From JAQVEM01 sp964595565 (GTDB taxonomy: Bacteria > Actinomycetota > Humimicrobiia > Humimicrobiales > Humimicrobiaceae), in contig CAZQQX010000019.1 in NCBI GenBank assembly GCA_964595565.1, forward strand, positions 1-34,865: a DNA stretch of 34,865 nucleotides. Reading direction: 5' to 3'. The stretch's first letter is position 1; every line of letters starts with the position of its first letter. The notes under the pieces are model-generated. The model did not search any database and was not told the DNA's origin. It saw only the letters and a list, made by a program, of their open reading frames with translations. Of this stretch, positions 24,488-32,621 are shown piece after piece. A program made the translations under genes and the position numbers.

Positions 24488-25408
24488 TCAGCTCAGGAGC
24501 CCCTCTATTATTAGTTCTACTGCCTGCTCTTCGTTGAGCCCTCTGGACATAAGTGTCTGCAGTTCTTTTGAATCAACGCTTCCTATGGAGGCTTCGTGGG
24601 TTATATGCGCCCTCGGGTTCTTTACTTCAACTACCGGAACTGCATTGGCCGTGGCATTGTCCCTTACAATCTCCTTGCAGTCGACATGGCCCCGGGCATA
24701 GTCAGCAGTGGCTATTAACTTATTATATATATCGGCGCTTGCCTCATCCCTTACAGCTATTCTTGAAGTAAGGGCGCCTTTTGAATGCTCTCCGATAAGG
24801 TTTCCGGTTTCTTTTATATTAATTTTATCATCGCCCCTGCCGCTTATTCTTACGGACATATCCATTACGCTGTAGCTTTTACAGAAAACCTCGTAATCCA
24901 TATCAATGAGCCCCACTCTTCCTCTCATAAGTTCAAATTCAGATTTGTATCTTGAGTTTTCTTCCAGGGTAACGGAAGCCCTGGGAATTACTTTTATGCC
25001 GCCTTCTTCGCTGTGGATATGTCTTTCGAGATATTCATATTTTGAATTTTTCCCGATTTTTATGGTAGCGTCCATGGCATGGGTGACATCTTCGGCAAAG
25101 GGGAAAACACAGTGGGAATAAACTGACATTGAACAGTTCTGCCCCATCTCAAGGTTTAATTTAATTATCTGCACTGCTTTTTTGTGAAGTACTCCAAAAC
25201 ACAGATGCACGGGCCTTTCAATAGTTGTGTTATCTTTAAGGGCTATATTTATTTTGACCCCGTCTTTAATATTTTCTGTATCTACAGTAAGTCCGGGAAC
25301 AGTATTTCTGCTGGTTACTCTGTCTCTGTTGATTATAAGGCTGGCAGTATTTTCATCATCAATAATATTTGAGATTCCTGCCTGCTCTACCAGATTTTTT
25401 TCATCCAT
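24488..25408 (-). CDS. SufB/SufD-type Fe-S scaffold subunit
   Basis: Scaffold partner of the SufC ATPase in iron-sulfur cluster assembly. The beta-helix core signature is seen in VDCKEIVRDNATANAVPVVE near 237-256 and AHITHEASIGSVDSKELQTL near 263-282, then the C-terminal GLNEEQAVELIIEGLLS. At 306 residues it is shorter than classic SufB (about 470) or SufD (about 420), as in the minimal SufBC (SMS) systems of archaea and anaerobes, which lack SufSE and SufD. TAGGAGGT precedes the ATG. The sufC stop lies 10 nt upstream. Confidence 0.9.
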   Translation of the reverse strand: MDEKNLVEQAGISNIIDDENTASLIINRDRVTSRNTVPGLTVDTENIKDGVKINIALKDNTTIERPVHLCFGVLHKKAVQIIKLNLEMGQNCSMSVYSHCVFPFAEDVTHAMDATIKIGKNSKYEYLERHIHSEEGGIKVIPRASVTLEENSRYKSEFELMRGRVGLIDMDYEVFCKSYSVMDMSVRISGRGDDKINIKETGNLIGEHSKGALTSRIAVRDEASADIYNKLIATADYARGHVDCKEIVRDNATANAVPVVEVKNPRAHITHEASIGSVDSKELQTLMSRGLNEEQAVELIIEGLLS

Positions 25409-25418
25409 TTACAACCTC

Positions 25419-26141
25419 CTATTCTTCAGGCACATTTTTATGGTCACATGGAAGGCATTTTCTACTGAAATATTTGCTTATTGAAGGAGTTTTTCCTTCT
25501 TTTAAAATCCTTCCGTGGCACATAAGGAAAGCATATTCTGCCTGCTTTAATACTGCCTGGCTGTGGGTTATCAGGATTATGGTGGAACCACTGGATTTAA
25601 GATAGCTGATAGCCTTAAAAATATTTTTAATTGTTTCCATATCTATTCCCGAATCAAGCTCGTCAAGGATTACAAGTTCCGGTTTCATTGCCAGTATTGA
25701 TGCCAGCTCAACCTTTTTTCTTTCACCTCCGCTGAGGCTTTTATCAACTGCCCGCCTGCGGTAGGTTTCCGGTTCCATCCCCACATCATTTAAAATTTTA
25801 GATACATCGTCCGGTGAAATATTTTTCCCCGAAGAACTTATAAATTTTTCAATGCTTATGCCTTCAAACCTTGCCGGCTCCTGCCAGGCAAGGGTAATGC
25901 CCCTGACTGCACGCTCATAGATATCCAGGTCTTTAATTGATTCTCCCTTAAATAATATATCTCCTCTGAAGCTCCTGTAACCCTCAAGCCCCATTATGGT
26001 ATGGCCCAGCGTGGTCTTTCCGACGCCGTTTGGTCCCACTACAGCGTACACCATTCCCTTTTTTAAGCTCAGGCTGAGGTTATCAAGGAGTTTGCTTCCG
26101 TTAACCTCAAGATTTAAATTTTTAATTTCAAGAAATTTCAT
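25419..26141 (-). CDS. sufC: SufC Fe-S assembly ATPase
   Basis: Cytosolic ABC-type ATPase of 240 residues that drives the SufB-type scaffold. Walker A GPNGVGKTT at 36-44, Q-loop in AWQEPARFEGI at 85-95, signature LSGGERKK at 136-143, Walker B LVILDELDSGID at 156-167 (the ELDSGID form is characteristic of SufC) and the switch His193 in ITHSQ. No ribosome site is evident before ATG 26141. A TATAAT sequence lies just upstream on the minus strand, so sufC may have its own promoter as well as read-through from the dehydratase genes. Confidence 0.95.
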   Translation of the reverse strand: MKFLEIKNLNLEVNGSKLLDNLSLSLKKGMVYAVVGPNGVGKTTLGHTIMGLEGYRSFRGDILFKGESIKDLDIYERAVRGITLAWQEPARFEGISIEKFISSSGKNISPDDVSKILNDVGMEPETYRRRAVDKSLSGGERKKVELASILAMKPELVILDELDSGIDMETIKNIFKAISYLKSSGSTIILITHSQAVLKQAEYAFLMCHGRILKEGKTPSISKYFSRKCLPCDHKNVPEE

Positions 26142-26177
26142 ATACTTAAAGATTATATTCTATTATAAATAAATAAT

Positions 26178-26273
26178 CTATTTACGAAAATACCTTCCGG
26201 CCAGGATACCGGAGTGCATAAGATGAATCAACTGCTGCATCTGTGTGTTCCCGGCAGGTTCCGGGATGTTCAT
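26178..26273 (-). CDS. 31-codon ORF between activator and sufC
   Basis: Encodes MNIPEPAGNTQMQQLIHLMH then SGILAGRYFRK, ending at TAG 26180-26178. The sequence looks protein-like and the open frame extends upstream to the activator stop, but no ATG or convincing ribosome site is present beyond an ACAGG 12 nt before the ATG. A CCCGG-N6-CCGGG hairpin lies inside it. It may be a small protein, a remnant or chance. Confidence 0.3.
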   Translation of the reverse strand: MNIPEPAGNTQMQQLIHLMHSGILAGRYFRK

Positions 26274-26324
26274 TTTTAGTAACCTGTCAGGAGTACCTTT
26301 TGGTTTCCTTTTACCTCTCCTGGA

Positions 26325-27098
26325 CTAATCAATTTTCCGGGCGAGATATGCGGCTCCCAGTGCTCCGGTTATCTGGGGTTCATCCGGAATATATATTTTT
26401 GTTCCCAGCTTTTCTTCCATGGCCTTTACCACCCCGAGATTTTTTGCCACTCCTCCTGTCATGCATACAGGCTCCTCGAGTCCCACTCTCTCCACCATTG
26501 AAATTATCCTATCGGTGATGGAGTATATCAGCCCTTTTATAATTTTATTTTTATCTACTCCATGACCTATAAGTGACACTATTTCGGATTCTGCAAAAAC
26601 AGTACAGGTAGAAGTTATATCTACTTTTTCATCGGTATTAATAAAAATAGTGGCAAATTCCTCCAGGTCTACTTCAAGAGCACCGGCCATAACTTCCAGG
26701 AACCGCCCCGTTCCTGCGGCGCATTTGTCATTCATAAGAAAATCAACGGGATTACCATCTTCAAGTTTTATTATTTTACTATCCTGCCCCCCGATATCTA
26801 TTACAGTTTTTAAATCAGGGAATAAGGACGCAGCTCCACGGCCGTGACAGCTTATCTCGGTTATATTCTTATCGGCGAAAGGGACGTTTACTCTGCCATA
26901 ACCGGTGGCCACAATGGTTTTTATTTCATTGCTTTTTATACCTGCCCTGCCGAGGGAGTTTTCAAATGCTGCTCTGGCGGCATTTTTACTATCAGAGCCG
27001 GTAGATGCTATTACATAAGATTCAATCTTATTATTCTTTGAGTTTAATAATACTATTTCAGTGGATACCGAACCCACGTCAACACCACAGGTATACAT
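26325..27098 (-). CDS. 2-hydroxyacyl-CoA dehydratase activator ATPase
   Basis: The archerase of the BadF/BadG/HgdC family: a homodimeric [4Fe-4S] ATPase that injects one low-potential electron into its dehydratase per ATP. ASKHA-fold motifs: GVDVGSVSTEIVL at 5-17, IDIGGQDSKII at 100-110, and CMTGGVAKN near 208-216. The two cluster ligands are Cys126 (NDKCAAGTGRF) and Cys165 (TSTCTVFAESE). 257 residues is the normal length. A strong AAAGGAAGAG precedes the ATG. It is the third gene of a same-strand run with two dehydratase-type subunits upstream. Confidence 0.95.
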   Translation of the reverse strand: MYTCGVDVGSVSTEIVLLNSKNNKIESYVIASTGSDSKNAARAAFENSLGRAGIKSNEIKTIVATGYGRVNVPFADKNITEISCHGRGAASLFPDLKTVIDIGGQDSKIIKLEDGNPVDFLMNDKCAAGTGRFLEVMAGALEVDLEEFATIFINTDEKVDITSTCTVFAESEIVSLIGHGVDKNKIIKGLIYSITDRIISMVERVGLEEPVCMTGGVAKNLGVVKAMEEKLGTKIYIPDEPQITGALGAAYLARKID

Positions 27099-27125
27099 TC
27101 TGTTTCTCTTCCTTTCTTTTACTGG

Positions 27126-28427
27126 TTAAGATTTTAAAATTTCTATAAATCCCTGAAGCCTTGTTTTTATCTGCCCCTGTGAAGAATTATTTTTATCCAC
27201 GCAGTCCCCGTCAAGAATCAGGGTAGGAATATTAATTTTTTTTAAACTGTCTTTTATAATTCTTGCTCCGCCGTTACTCTGCCTGCAGCCCCAGTGCGAA
27301 AATAAAATGGCCCCATCGGCTTTATATTCTTTTGCTGACTTGAGAATCATACTGACCCTTCTTTCAATACTTCCTGCCAGAAAATGAGAAAGCATTTTTT
27401 TAGCCGCGCTTTCAAAAGGCCTTTCCGGGTCAAGTTCGGGCCAGTAAACATAATTCATCTCCTCAAACACCACCCTGCAATTTTCACTGTTCAGTATATC
27501 AAATATTTCATTTCTGTAATAAGGTTTGAGGTGAAGCCAGAGGATTCTTTTTATATTTTTTTCCTTATCCAATTTATCGCCCGCAGGGCCACCTGAAGTA
27601 TCTTTTTTGTTTGGGTATTTCTTAAATTCTTCATACATTTTCCTGTAAAGGGTTACTGCTTCTCTGGTTCCTGCAAGCCCATGGAAAGGAAGGATAAAGT
27701 TGAGCCCGTTGTAATAAGGAGGATAATCGGCAATAACTTTTCTTAAGTTATTTACTTTTATTGCCCATTTTCTAAATTCATTTGAAAGTTTGATAACTTC
27801 TTTAAAACGGTCCGGGTCGGGTTCGGCGCCTGTTTTTGAGCATATGTCATAGTATACTTTTTTTATCTGGCCGGTAAGATATGAAAGCGACCTTTTGGAA
27901 AAATGGTAGGGAACATCAATCATATAAAAATTGTTTTCAATATTATATTTTATTGAATCTATGTAAAATGATTTCTGCGCGGCATCACAGGCTAAATTGG
28001 TGGTTATAATAAAATCCGGTTCCGGGAGTAAGTCCAGTTCTATTGCTCCGGATACACTTCTGTGGAAGGTGCACAGGTCCCGGGGATACCAGTTTGAGGA
28101 AGCTTCCTCCAGCGTGCGGGGCGCCAGTTCCAGCGCTGCCATAAATCCTGCCATGACTTCCGGAAGAAGTGGCGTTATGCCCAGTGCATGGAACAATTCA
28201 TAGGGTAAGAAAATGGACCCGTAGCCAACTGGTCTGTTATTATCAGAGTATGCTTTTTTTAAACTTTCTATAGTAAAAATATTGAGGTATTTATCGGCTG
28301 CTGATTGAAAGGTGCTTCCATAAGCATAAAGGAGGGGTTTTGCCGAGATAATCCCCAGAAGCCTTTTAATGTAGCGCTGGCTCAAATTTCGCTTTATACT
28401 GGTTTTTACGCTGTCTTTTATACTCAT
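27126..28427 (-). CDS. 2-hydroxyacyl-CoA dehydratase/benzoyl-CoA reductase-type subunit
   Basis: A 433-residue member of the HgdB/FldB/BcrC family, which bind [4Fe-4S] clusters through Cys residues. Visible family Cys: YPRDLCTFHRS near 116-128, NLACDAAQKSF, SHWGCRQSNGGARI near 391-404 and DGDCVDKN near 420. The C-terminal SQGQIKTRLQGFIEIL is the standard family ending. With the 381-residue partner and the activator it should form a ketyl-radical dehydratase or reductase acting on a CoA thioester, or a double-cubane-type reductase. AAAAAGGT stands before the ATG. The substrate cannot be inferred; no CoA-transferase or acyl-CoA dehydrogenase is in view. Confidence 0.9.
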   Translation of the reverse strand: MSIKDSVKTSIKRNLSQRYIKRLLGIISAKPLLYAYGSTFQSAADKYLNIFTIESLKKAYSDNNRPVGYGSIFLPYELFHALGITPLLPEVMAGFMAALELAPRTLEEASSNWYPRDLCTFHRSVSGAIELDLLPEPDFIITTNLACDAAQKSFYIDSIKYNIENNFYMIDVPYHFSKRSLSYLTGQIKKVYYDICSKTGAEPDPDRFKEVIKLSNEFRKWAIKVNNLRKVIADYPPYYNGLNFILPFHGLAGTREAVTLYRKMYEEFKKYPNKKDTSGGPAGDKLDKEKNIKRILWLHLKPYYRNEIFDILNSENCRVVFEEMNYVYWPELDPERPFESAAKKMLSHFLAGSIERRVSMILKSAKEYKADGAILFSHWGCRQSNGGARIIKDSLKKINIPTLILDGDCVDKNNSSQGQIKTRLQGFIEILKS

Positions 28428-28451
28428 CTTTTAGACCTTTTTAAATTATCT

Positions 28452-29597
28452 CTAGAGCATTTCCAGAAACGCCTGTATTCTTGTTTTTATCTGTCCTTCT
28501 GAAAAATTATTATACTCTACTTCCAGGTACAGGACCGGAATTCCCATCTCTTTTAGCCTTTTCTTAATAAGAGGAAAAGAATAAAGCATGTTATCACAAA
28601 ACTTTAAGCTTATAAATATGACCCCCGAGATATTATTTTCTATTATGTTTTTTTTAATTTCGGTTATCTTAAAACCGAGGTCAGACATTCTCATACACGG
28701 GGTTTTGTTTAGATAGCTTCTGGCCGTTATTTTAAAAATATCGGTGCCGCTGTCCGGTTCTATCAGGTTTTCAAAATATCTGCTCGAGGTGCAGAGGTCA
28801 TCAAAAGCAAGTCTTATGTCAATTCCAGACAGAACTTCCCATAATTTTTTTTCAGAAATAAAGCTGCCGATAACCATAATTGAAGGGGAGTGTTTATGAT
28901 TATTATATTTAATTATATTTTCGGAGACAGATTCCTTTATGAATTTAATGTATTTTTCCAGGTCGGCGGAAAAGATTTCTGGTTCAGATAAAAAAGCAAG
29001 TTCCATGATTTCATAATATGTTGAGATACTCAGAATATAGGGATATTTTTTAAGAAGATTGTTTAACTCTTTGAGAAGTTTTCTTTTTCTTGCCGTAACC
29101 AGCAATGCTTTTTCAATCCGTTCTGAGGTGATTTTGTTTCCCCCTGATTTTTCTATGAATGCCTTCATATCTTTAATGTTTCCGGCAAAAAAATCTACAG
29201 AATCATTATCTTTTAGATGGGGGACGTCAAGAAGATATGAGGGAGTATCCTTTAGGTAACTGCTGGCGATATCATAAAACCTTCTCATTCCGTCACAGGA
29301 GCTGGTAAATATTAGCCCTTTAAGGTCCGGGGCGCCATCAAGAAGGCTTTCCCAGAGTGATTTAACGTGAGGGCAAAAATTTATGGGAAAGTAGCTTTCA
29401 GATTTAGATAACTTCTTTTTCCCCGGTACCCTTATTGGTGTAAATCCTCCTGCAATTATGAGTTCTTCAGGGGTGTATGTACAGAACCAGCCCATAGAAG
29501 GTTTGCCGGTATCCGGAGAAAGGCTATTTTTGAAAAAGTCACCGGCATTGTTTATCTTATTTCTTATTAAATTAATATTATTCTGTTCCTGTGCCAT
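28452..29597 (-). CDS. 2-hydroxyacyl-CoA dehydratase-type subunit, second copy
   Basis: A 381-residue HgdB-family protein, first gene of the run. Cys sites: GWFCTYTPEELIIAGGFTP near 37-55, NFCPHVKSLWESLL, SCDGMRRFYD, PCMRMSD and FISLKFCDN. The C-terminus FSEGQIKTRIQAFLEML parallels that of its partner, showing the two are paralogues. Pairing of two such subunits is normal for dehydratases (alpha/beta), while double-cubane proteins use a single type. No ribosome site is clear upstream. It lies 24 nt before the next gene. Confidence 0.9.
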   Translation of the reverse strand: MAQEQNNINLIRNKINNAGDFFKNSLSPDTGKPSMGWFCTYTPEELIIAGGFTPIRVPGKKKLSKSESYFPINFCPHVKSLWESLLDGAPDLKGLIFTSSCDGMRRFYDIASSYLKDTPSYLLDVPHLKDNDSVDFFAGNIKDMKAFIEKSGGNKITSERIEKALLVTARKRKLLKELNNLLKKYPYILSISTYYEIMELAFLSEPEIFSADLEKYIKFIKESVSENIIKYNNHKHSPSIMVIGSFISEKKLWEVLSGIDIRLAFDDLCTSSRYFENLIEPDSGTDIFKITARSYLNKTPCMRMSDLGFKITEIKKNIIENNISGVIFISLKFCDNMLYSFPLIKKRLKEMGIPVLYLEVEYNNFSEGQIKTRIQAFLEML

Positions 29598-29775
29598 TTT
29601 AAATGTTTATGATAGGGATTAGTCAACGGAGCAGAGCTATAAAACTTTTATAATTATATTCTATTTGGTTTCTTTTTACCAAGAAAAGCTAATATTCTGT
29701 AATCTCGTATTTTTTAAATTGGATAGATTATTAAATTCCAGGGGAATGTTTTAAGGTTGGATTTAAAGCCCAATT

Positions 29776-30654
29776 TTATCTGCCATACTGGTTCTGGTTG
29801 CCCGTTTGATTTTGTTGGCCATCATCTGGTTGATTTTTATTTTCTGTTTTATTGTTGCCATTGGGCTGCGGCTCATTTTGCCCGGTATCCTGAGTATCTG
29901 CCTTAGAATTAGTATCTGTATTTTGTTCGTTTCCCGATGCATCATTGGGTATGCTGTCAGCACCGTGTTTCTGAATGCCGTATCTATTCCTGAACCTTTC
30001 CTTTACTGCTGTAATTTCATTTTGTAACTGCTCATCCTCATCTGCCCCCAGGTATTTTCTTTCACGGCATATCCTGTATGTGTCATCTATGTCACCAATC
30101 AGGCTTTCTGCAGCGTCGGAATCTTTGAAATCAGCCCTGCTTAGAATCATGTCGGCTTCGCCAAGCCTTTCATCAAGAATCTTTAGATAAAGGTTTTTTT
30201 CATATTTATATGGAGTAAATGCAACCTTGAGGTTTTCGGATGTTCTTTTTACCGGATATAATATATCTCCCGGTAACGAATCCCCGGATGCATATAATGT
30301 TCCCGTAAAAGAAAAGCCAATGAGAACAAGAACAGCAAAAAAAGCTATAAGCGGTTTTAGATATGCCGGGCGAAGTCCTGCGAGGATAGCATTTTTTTGT
30401 GGTATTTTTTTGACGCCTTCGATATCTTCGGTTCTTGCCCGAAAGTAGATATCCTTTAGAGATGTTTCCTCAAAATCTTTATCGGCTGAAATATCTTTTA
30501 AATTGTCCAGGCCCTTAATAGTCTCTGCATATTCCTTTAAGTTCTGGTACTCACCGGGAAATTTTGACAGGCATGAATCTATATCCATTCCTTTATCGAT
30601 TAGACTGAGGAATTTTTTTAAAACTTTTTCATTCATATTCTTACCTGTATTCAC
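29776..30654 (-). CDS. DUF5667 anti-sigma-like membrane protein with Asn/Gln-rich tail
   Basis: A 292-residue single-pass protein. The N-terminal ~90 residues (MNEKVLKKFLSLIDKGMDID, CLSKFPGEYQNLKEY) are cytosolic and would hold the cognate ECF sigma factor. A membrane segment lies at about 98-118 (LIAFFAVLVLIGFSFTGTLY). The extracytoplasmic part starts SGDSLPGDILYPVKRTSENL, the DUF5667 hallmark, with a helical region to about 225. The last 60 residues are an Asn/Gln/Thr/Asp-rich low-complexity tail ending NQNQYGR. The start overlaps the sigma stop by 4 nt (ATGA), a classical sigma/anti-sigma arrangement. Confidence 0.85.
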   Translation of the reverse strand: MNTGKNMNEKVLKKFLSLIDKGMDIDSCLSKFPGEYQNLKEYAETIKGLDNLKDISADKDFEETSLKDIYFRARTEDIEGVKKIPQKNAILAGLRPAYLKPLIAFFAVLVLIGFSFTGTLYASGDSLPGDILYPVKRTSENLKVAFTPYKYEKNLYLKILDERLGEADMILSRADFKDSDAAESLIGDIDDTYRICRERKYLGADEDEQLQNEITAVKERFRNRYGIQKHGADSIPNDASGNEQNTDTNSKADTQDTGQNEPQPNGNNKTENKNQPDDGQQNQTGNQNQYGR

Positions 30655-31256
30655 TTTGTCATAAGCTCCTTTAGTTTTGAAATAGCCCTGAATTTAATTG
30701 CCCTTGTTGCAAGTTCACTCTTATCTATTATCCTGCCTATGGTTTTATAGTCCAGGTCCTCGACAAACCTCAGGATTAAAACCTGCTTCTGCATTTCATC
30801 CAGGCTATTTAAACCTGCCAGTAGCTCCGGATCTCTAAATTCGGAATCTATATATTCTCCCGGGCTTTTTTCTTTAAAATCACCGGCTATAAGAGACTTA
30901 TCTACTGATTCTAATCCATTCAAGTCATCGGATTGCCCGGTTTCAAGGTATTGCTCAAGGGACCGGACCTCTTTATATTTTTCTTCTTTTCTGTGATAGT
31001 CTATAATAAGATTCCTTGCAATTTTATAGACCCATGCCCTGAAACTTCCTGAATTAAGGCGTGCCTTTGCAAGATGCCTGTAAACATTGAAAAAAACGTC
31101 TGAAGTTATGCTCTCGGCAGCCTGACTATCTGAAATATTTAAAAGAACGAAACGGTATATCTTTTTAAAAAAGAATCTGTATATTTTTTCGAAATGTGAA
31201 TTATCGCCGGTTTTTTTAAAATTTTTTATGCAAAGTTCAAGTTCTTTATCATTCAT
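30651..31256 (-). CDS. ECF-type RNA polymerase sigma factor
   Basis: A sigma-70 family protein with region 2 (YRFVLLNISDSQAAESITSD, FRAWVYKIARNLIIDYHRK) and region 4 (LNSLDEMQKQVLILRFVEDL, then DYKTIGRIIDKSELATRAIK). It has the reduced domain set of an extracytoplasmic-function sigma. I prefer ATG 31256 (201 residues, MNDKELELCI); an in-frame TTG lies five codons earlier, and neither has a convincing ribosome site. It is followed and overlapped by a DUF5667 gene, its likely anti-sigma factor. The two genes upstream on the same strand may be its targets. Confidence 0.92.
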   Translation of the reverse strand: MNDKELELCIKNFKKTGDNSHFEKIYRFFFKKIYRFVLLNISDSQAAESITSDVFFNVYRHLAKARLNSGSFRAWVYKIARNLIIDYHRKEEKYKEVRSLEQYLETGQSDDLNGLESVDKSLIAGDFKEKSPGEYIDSEFRDPELLAGLNSLDEMQKQVLILRFVEDLDYKTIGRIIDKSELATRAIKFRAISKLKELMTK

Positions 31257-31360
31257 TAAGATAAGCTGCAAAATAATTGGTTAATTAATAAACCTATTAT
31301 CTCATAAAATATGGCAGTTTAGCAGAGGAGAACCCTGCATGTAATTTTACGGTATTGCGC

Positions 31361-31696
31361 CTAAATATTTTCACAGCTTATCTCTTCTTTTTTATTTCTA
31401 TTTCTTTTAAGTGAATTTCTAAAGTAACAACATAATGTATTCCAGTTAAGGACCAGGTGAAACAGTATCAGGATAACCATGATTATACCGGACCAGTCAT
31501 GTATAAATCTGCACCAGGCTTTTGCACTGAGGTCTGTAATATTTAAAACATTAAATCCCCCGGCACCGCCGTACATCCTGCCACCGCCGGCTACCAGACC
31601 AAAAAACATTGCAAACCCTGTAAACATATTTACAAGAAATGCCGCAATCATGGCAATATCTATCCCAAGTTTTATTTTGAATTTTATTTTTTTCAT
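31361..31696 (-). CDS. DUF4405-type membrane protein
   Basis: A 111-residue protein with two to three membrane segments (about 9-36, 64-86). A His pair is placed as in DUF4405/cytochrome b561-like proteins: RFIHDWSGIIMVILILFHLV near 63-82, which could bind heme. A Gly/Met-rich loop GLVAGGGRMYGGAGG precedes it. The C-terminus is basic then ends CENI. It lies 21 nt behind the Asn-rich exported protein gene, so the two are probably one transcript. Role unknown. Confidence 0.75.
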   Translation of the reverse strand: MKKIKFKIKLGIDIAMIAAFLVNMFTGFAMFFGLVAGGGRMYGGAGGFNVLNITDLSAKAWCRFIHDWSGIIMVILILFHLVLNWNTLCCYFRNSLKRNRNKKEEISCENI

Positions 31697-31717
31697 ATTA
31701 TGCCAATCTTTCTAAAA

Positions 31718-32170
31718 CTATTTATTTCTGCCAAACCCTTTTGAGTTATTGTTTTTTACTCCGTTTTCATTCATCTCGCAATTACCATCACAGCTATTAT
31801 CGCTTAATTTATTTTCATGCCTGTATGAGAAGTTATTCTGGTTCTGGTCTCCTGTTTCTTGGTTATTTTGCATATAACAATTATTCTCCCTGTTCTGGTA
31901 CTGCTCGGTACAGTTTTCATTATCACATTCATTCTTAAAGCGATTTTCATTAGGACCATTTAGCCCATCAGACTCTTCCTGCTGAAGTCGATATTGATTT
32001 CTATTTTCTGATGAATTCGGGTTCTCACAATCTGACTCACGCAATCTATTGTTTATTCTTGTAACCTCATCAGCAGTATCGGAATTTTTCTGGTATGCAT
32101 AAATACTGCCTGCGCCGACAGTTAGAACAACTGTGGCTATAATGATTCCAAGTACTATTTTTTTTAACAT
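31718..32170 (-). CDS. Asn/Gln/Glu-rich exported protein
   Basis: A 150-residue protein with an N-terminal signal peptide or anchor (LKKIVLGIIIATVVLTVGAG, possible cleavage after SIYA-YQ). The remainder is low complexity and rich in Asn, Gln, Glu and Cys: CENPNSSENRNQY, NECDNENCTEQYQNRENNCY, SCDGNCEMNENG. Seven cysteines in a secreted protein are notable. I recognise no family. The composition echoes the tail of the DUF5667 protein encoded 1.1 kb away. AAAGGA lies 9 nt before the ATG. It is the first gene of the minus-strand run that includes the ECF sigma factor. Confidence 0.7.
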   Translation of the reverse strand: MLKKIVLGIIIATVVLTVGAGSIYAYQKNSDTADEVTRINNRLRESDCENPNSSENRNQYRLQQEESDGLNGPNENRFKNECDNENCTEQYQNRENNCYMQNNQETGDQNQNNFSYRHENKLSDNSCDGNCEMNENGVKNNNSKGFGRNK

Positions 32171-32621
32171 ATATTTTCCTTTCTTTTTTTTGCTATTTAC
32201 TTATATAAACGAAAATATTCTTCAAAACGTTATAGATTAGTGAAAAATAATACTTTTTTTAATAGCGTGAATTTCGGTCTGAATGGTGTTTATTTATAAA
32301 GATTTATCTTTAAATTTCAAAGAGATAATTTGATTTAATACTGTTTGCTTATTTTTAGTTAATAACTCGGCTTACAGGCTAACTCCAGCTATTTTTTACT
32401 TCTTTAATCCGCATAAATAGGATACATTTCTTATGTAATACTTACAGTTTTTTACGCTGTATGGGCTTAAATTGTACAGATTTAATTATACAGGAGAAAG
32501 GGAATTTTTCAATTTTTTTTTTATATTTAGTACAATAATTTTCAAGATGTATTGTATAATTAATATTAAATATTTAAATTGCAAACAATAATAAATATTT
32601 TAATTTACTCTAGGAATTGTA
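32171..32621. other. AT-rich divergent intergenic region
   Basis: About 450 bp without a gene between the Asn-rich protein gene (minus) and the membrane-anchored protein gene (plus). It is extremely AT-rich. I see no RNA gene or strong hairpin; an inverted repeat at 32531-32556 lies in the promoter region of the right-hand gene. Confidence 0.4.
32531..32556. repeat. TACAAT-N14-ATTGTA inverted repeat
   Basis: The arms are TACAAT (32531-32536) and ATTGTA (32551-32556). The right arm overlaps a TATAAT-like sequence (32555-32560), the best -10 candidate for the gene at 32622. This is a possible operator. Confidence 0.3.

Noticed and set aside
32171..32621. Hidden RNA gene, CRISPR array or attachment site near the recombinase
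   Set aside because: No tRNA-like cloverleaf, no regularly spaced repeats and no direct repeat pair seen; the recombinase end that would flank an att site lies outside the window.
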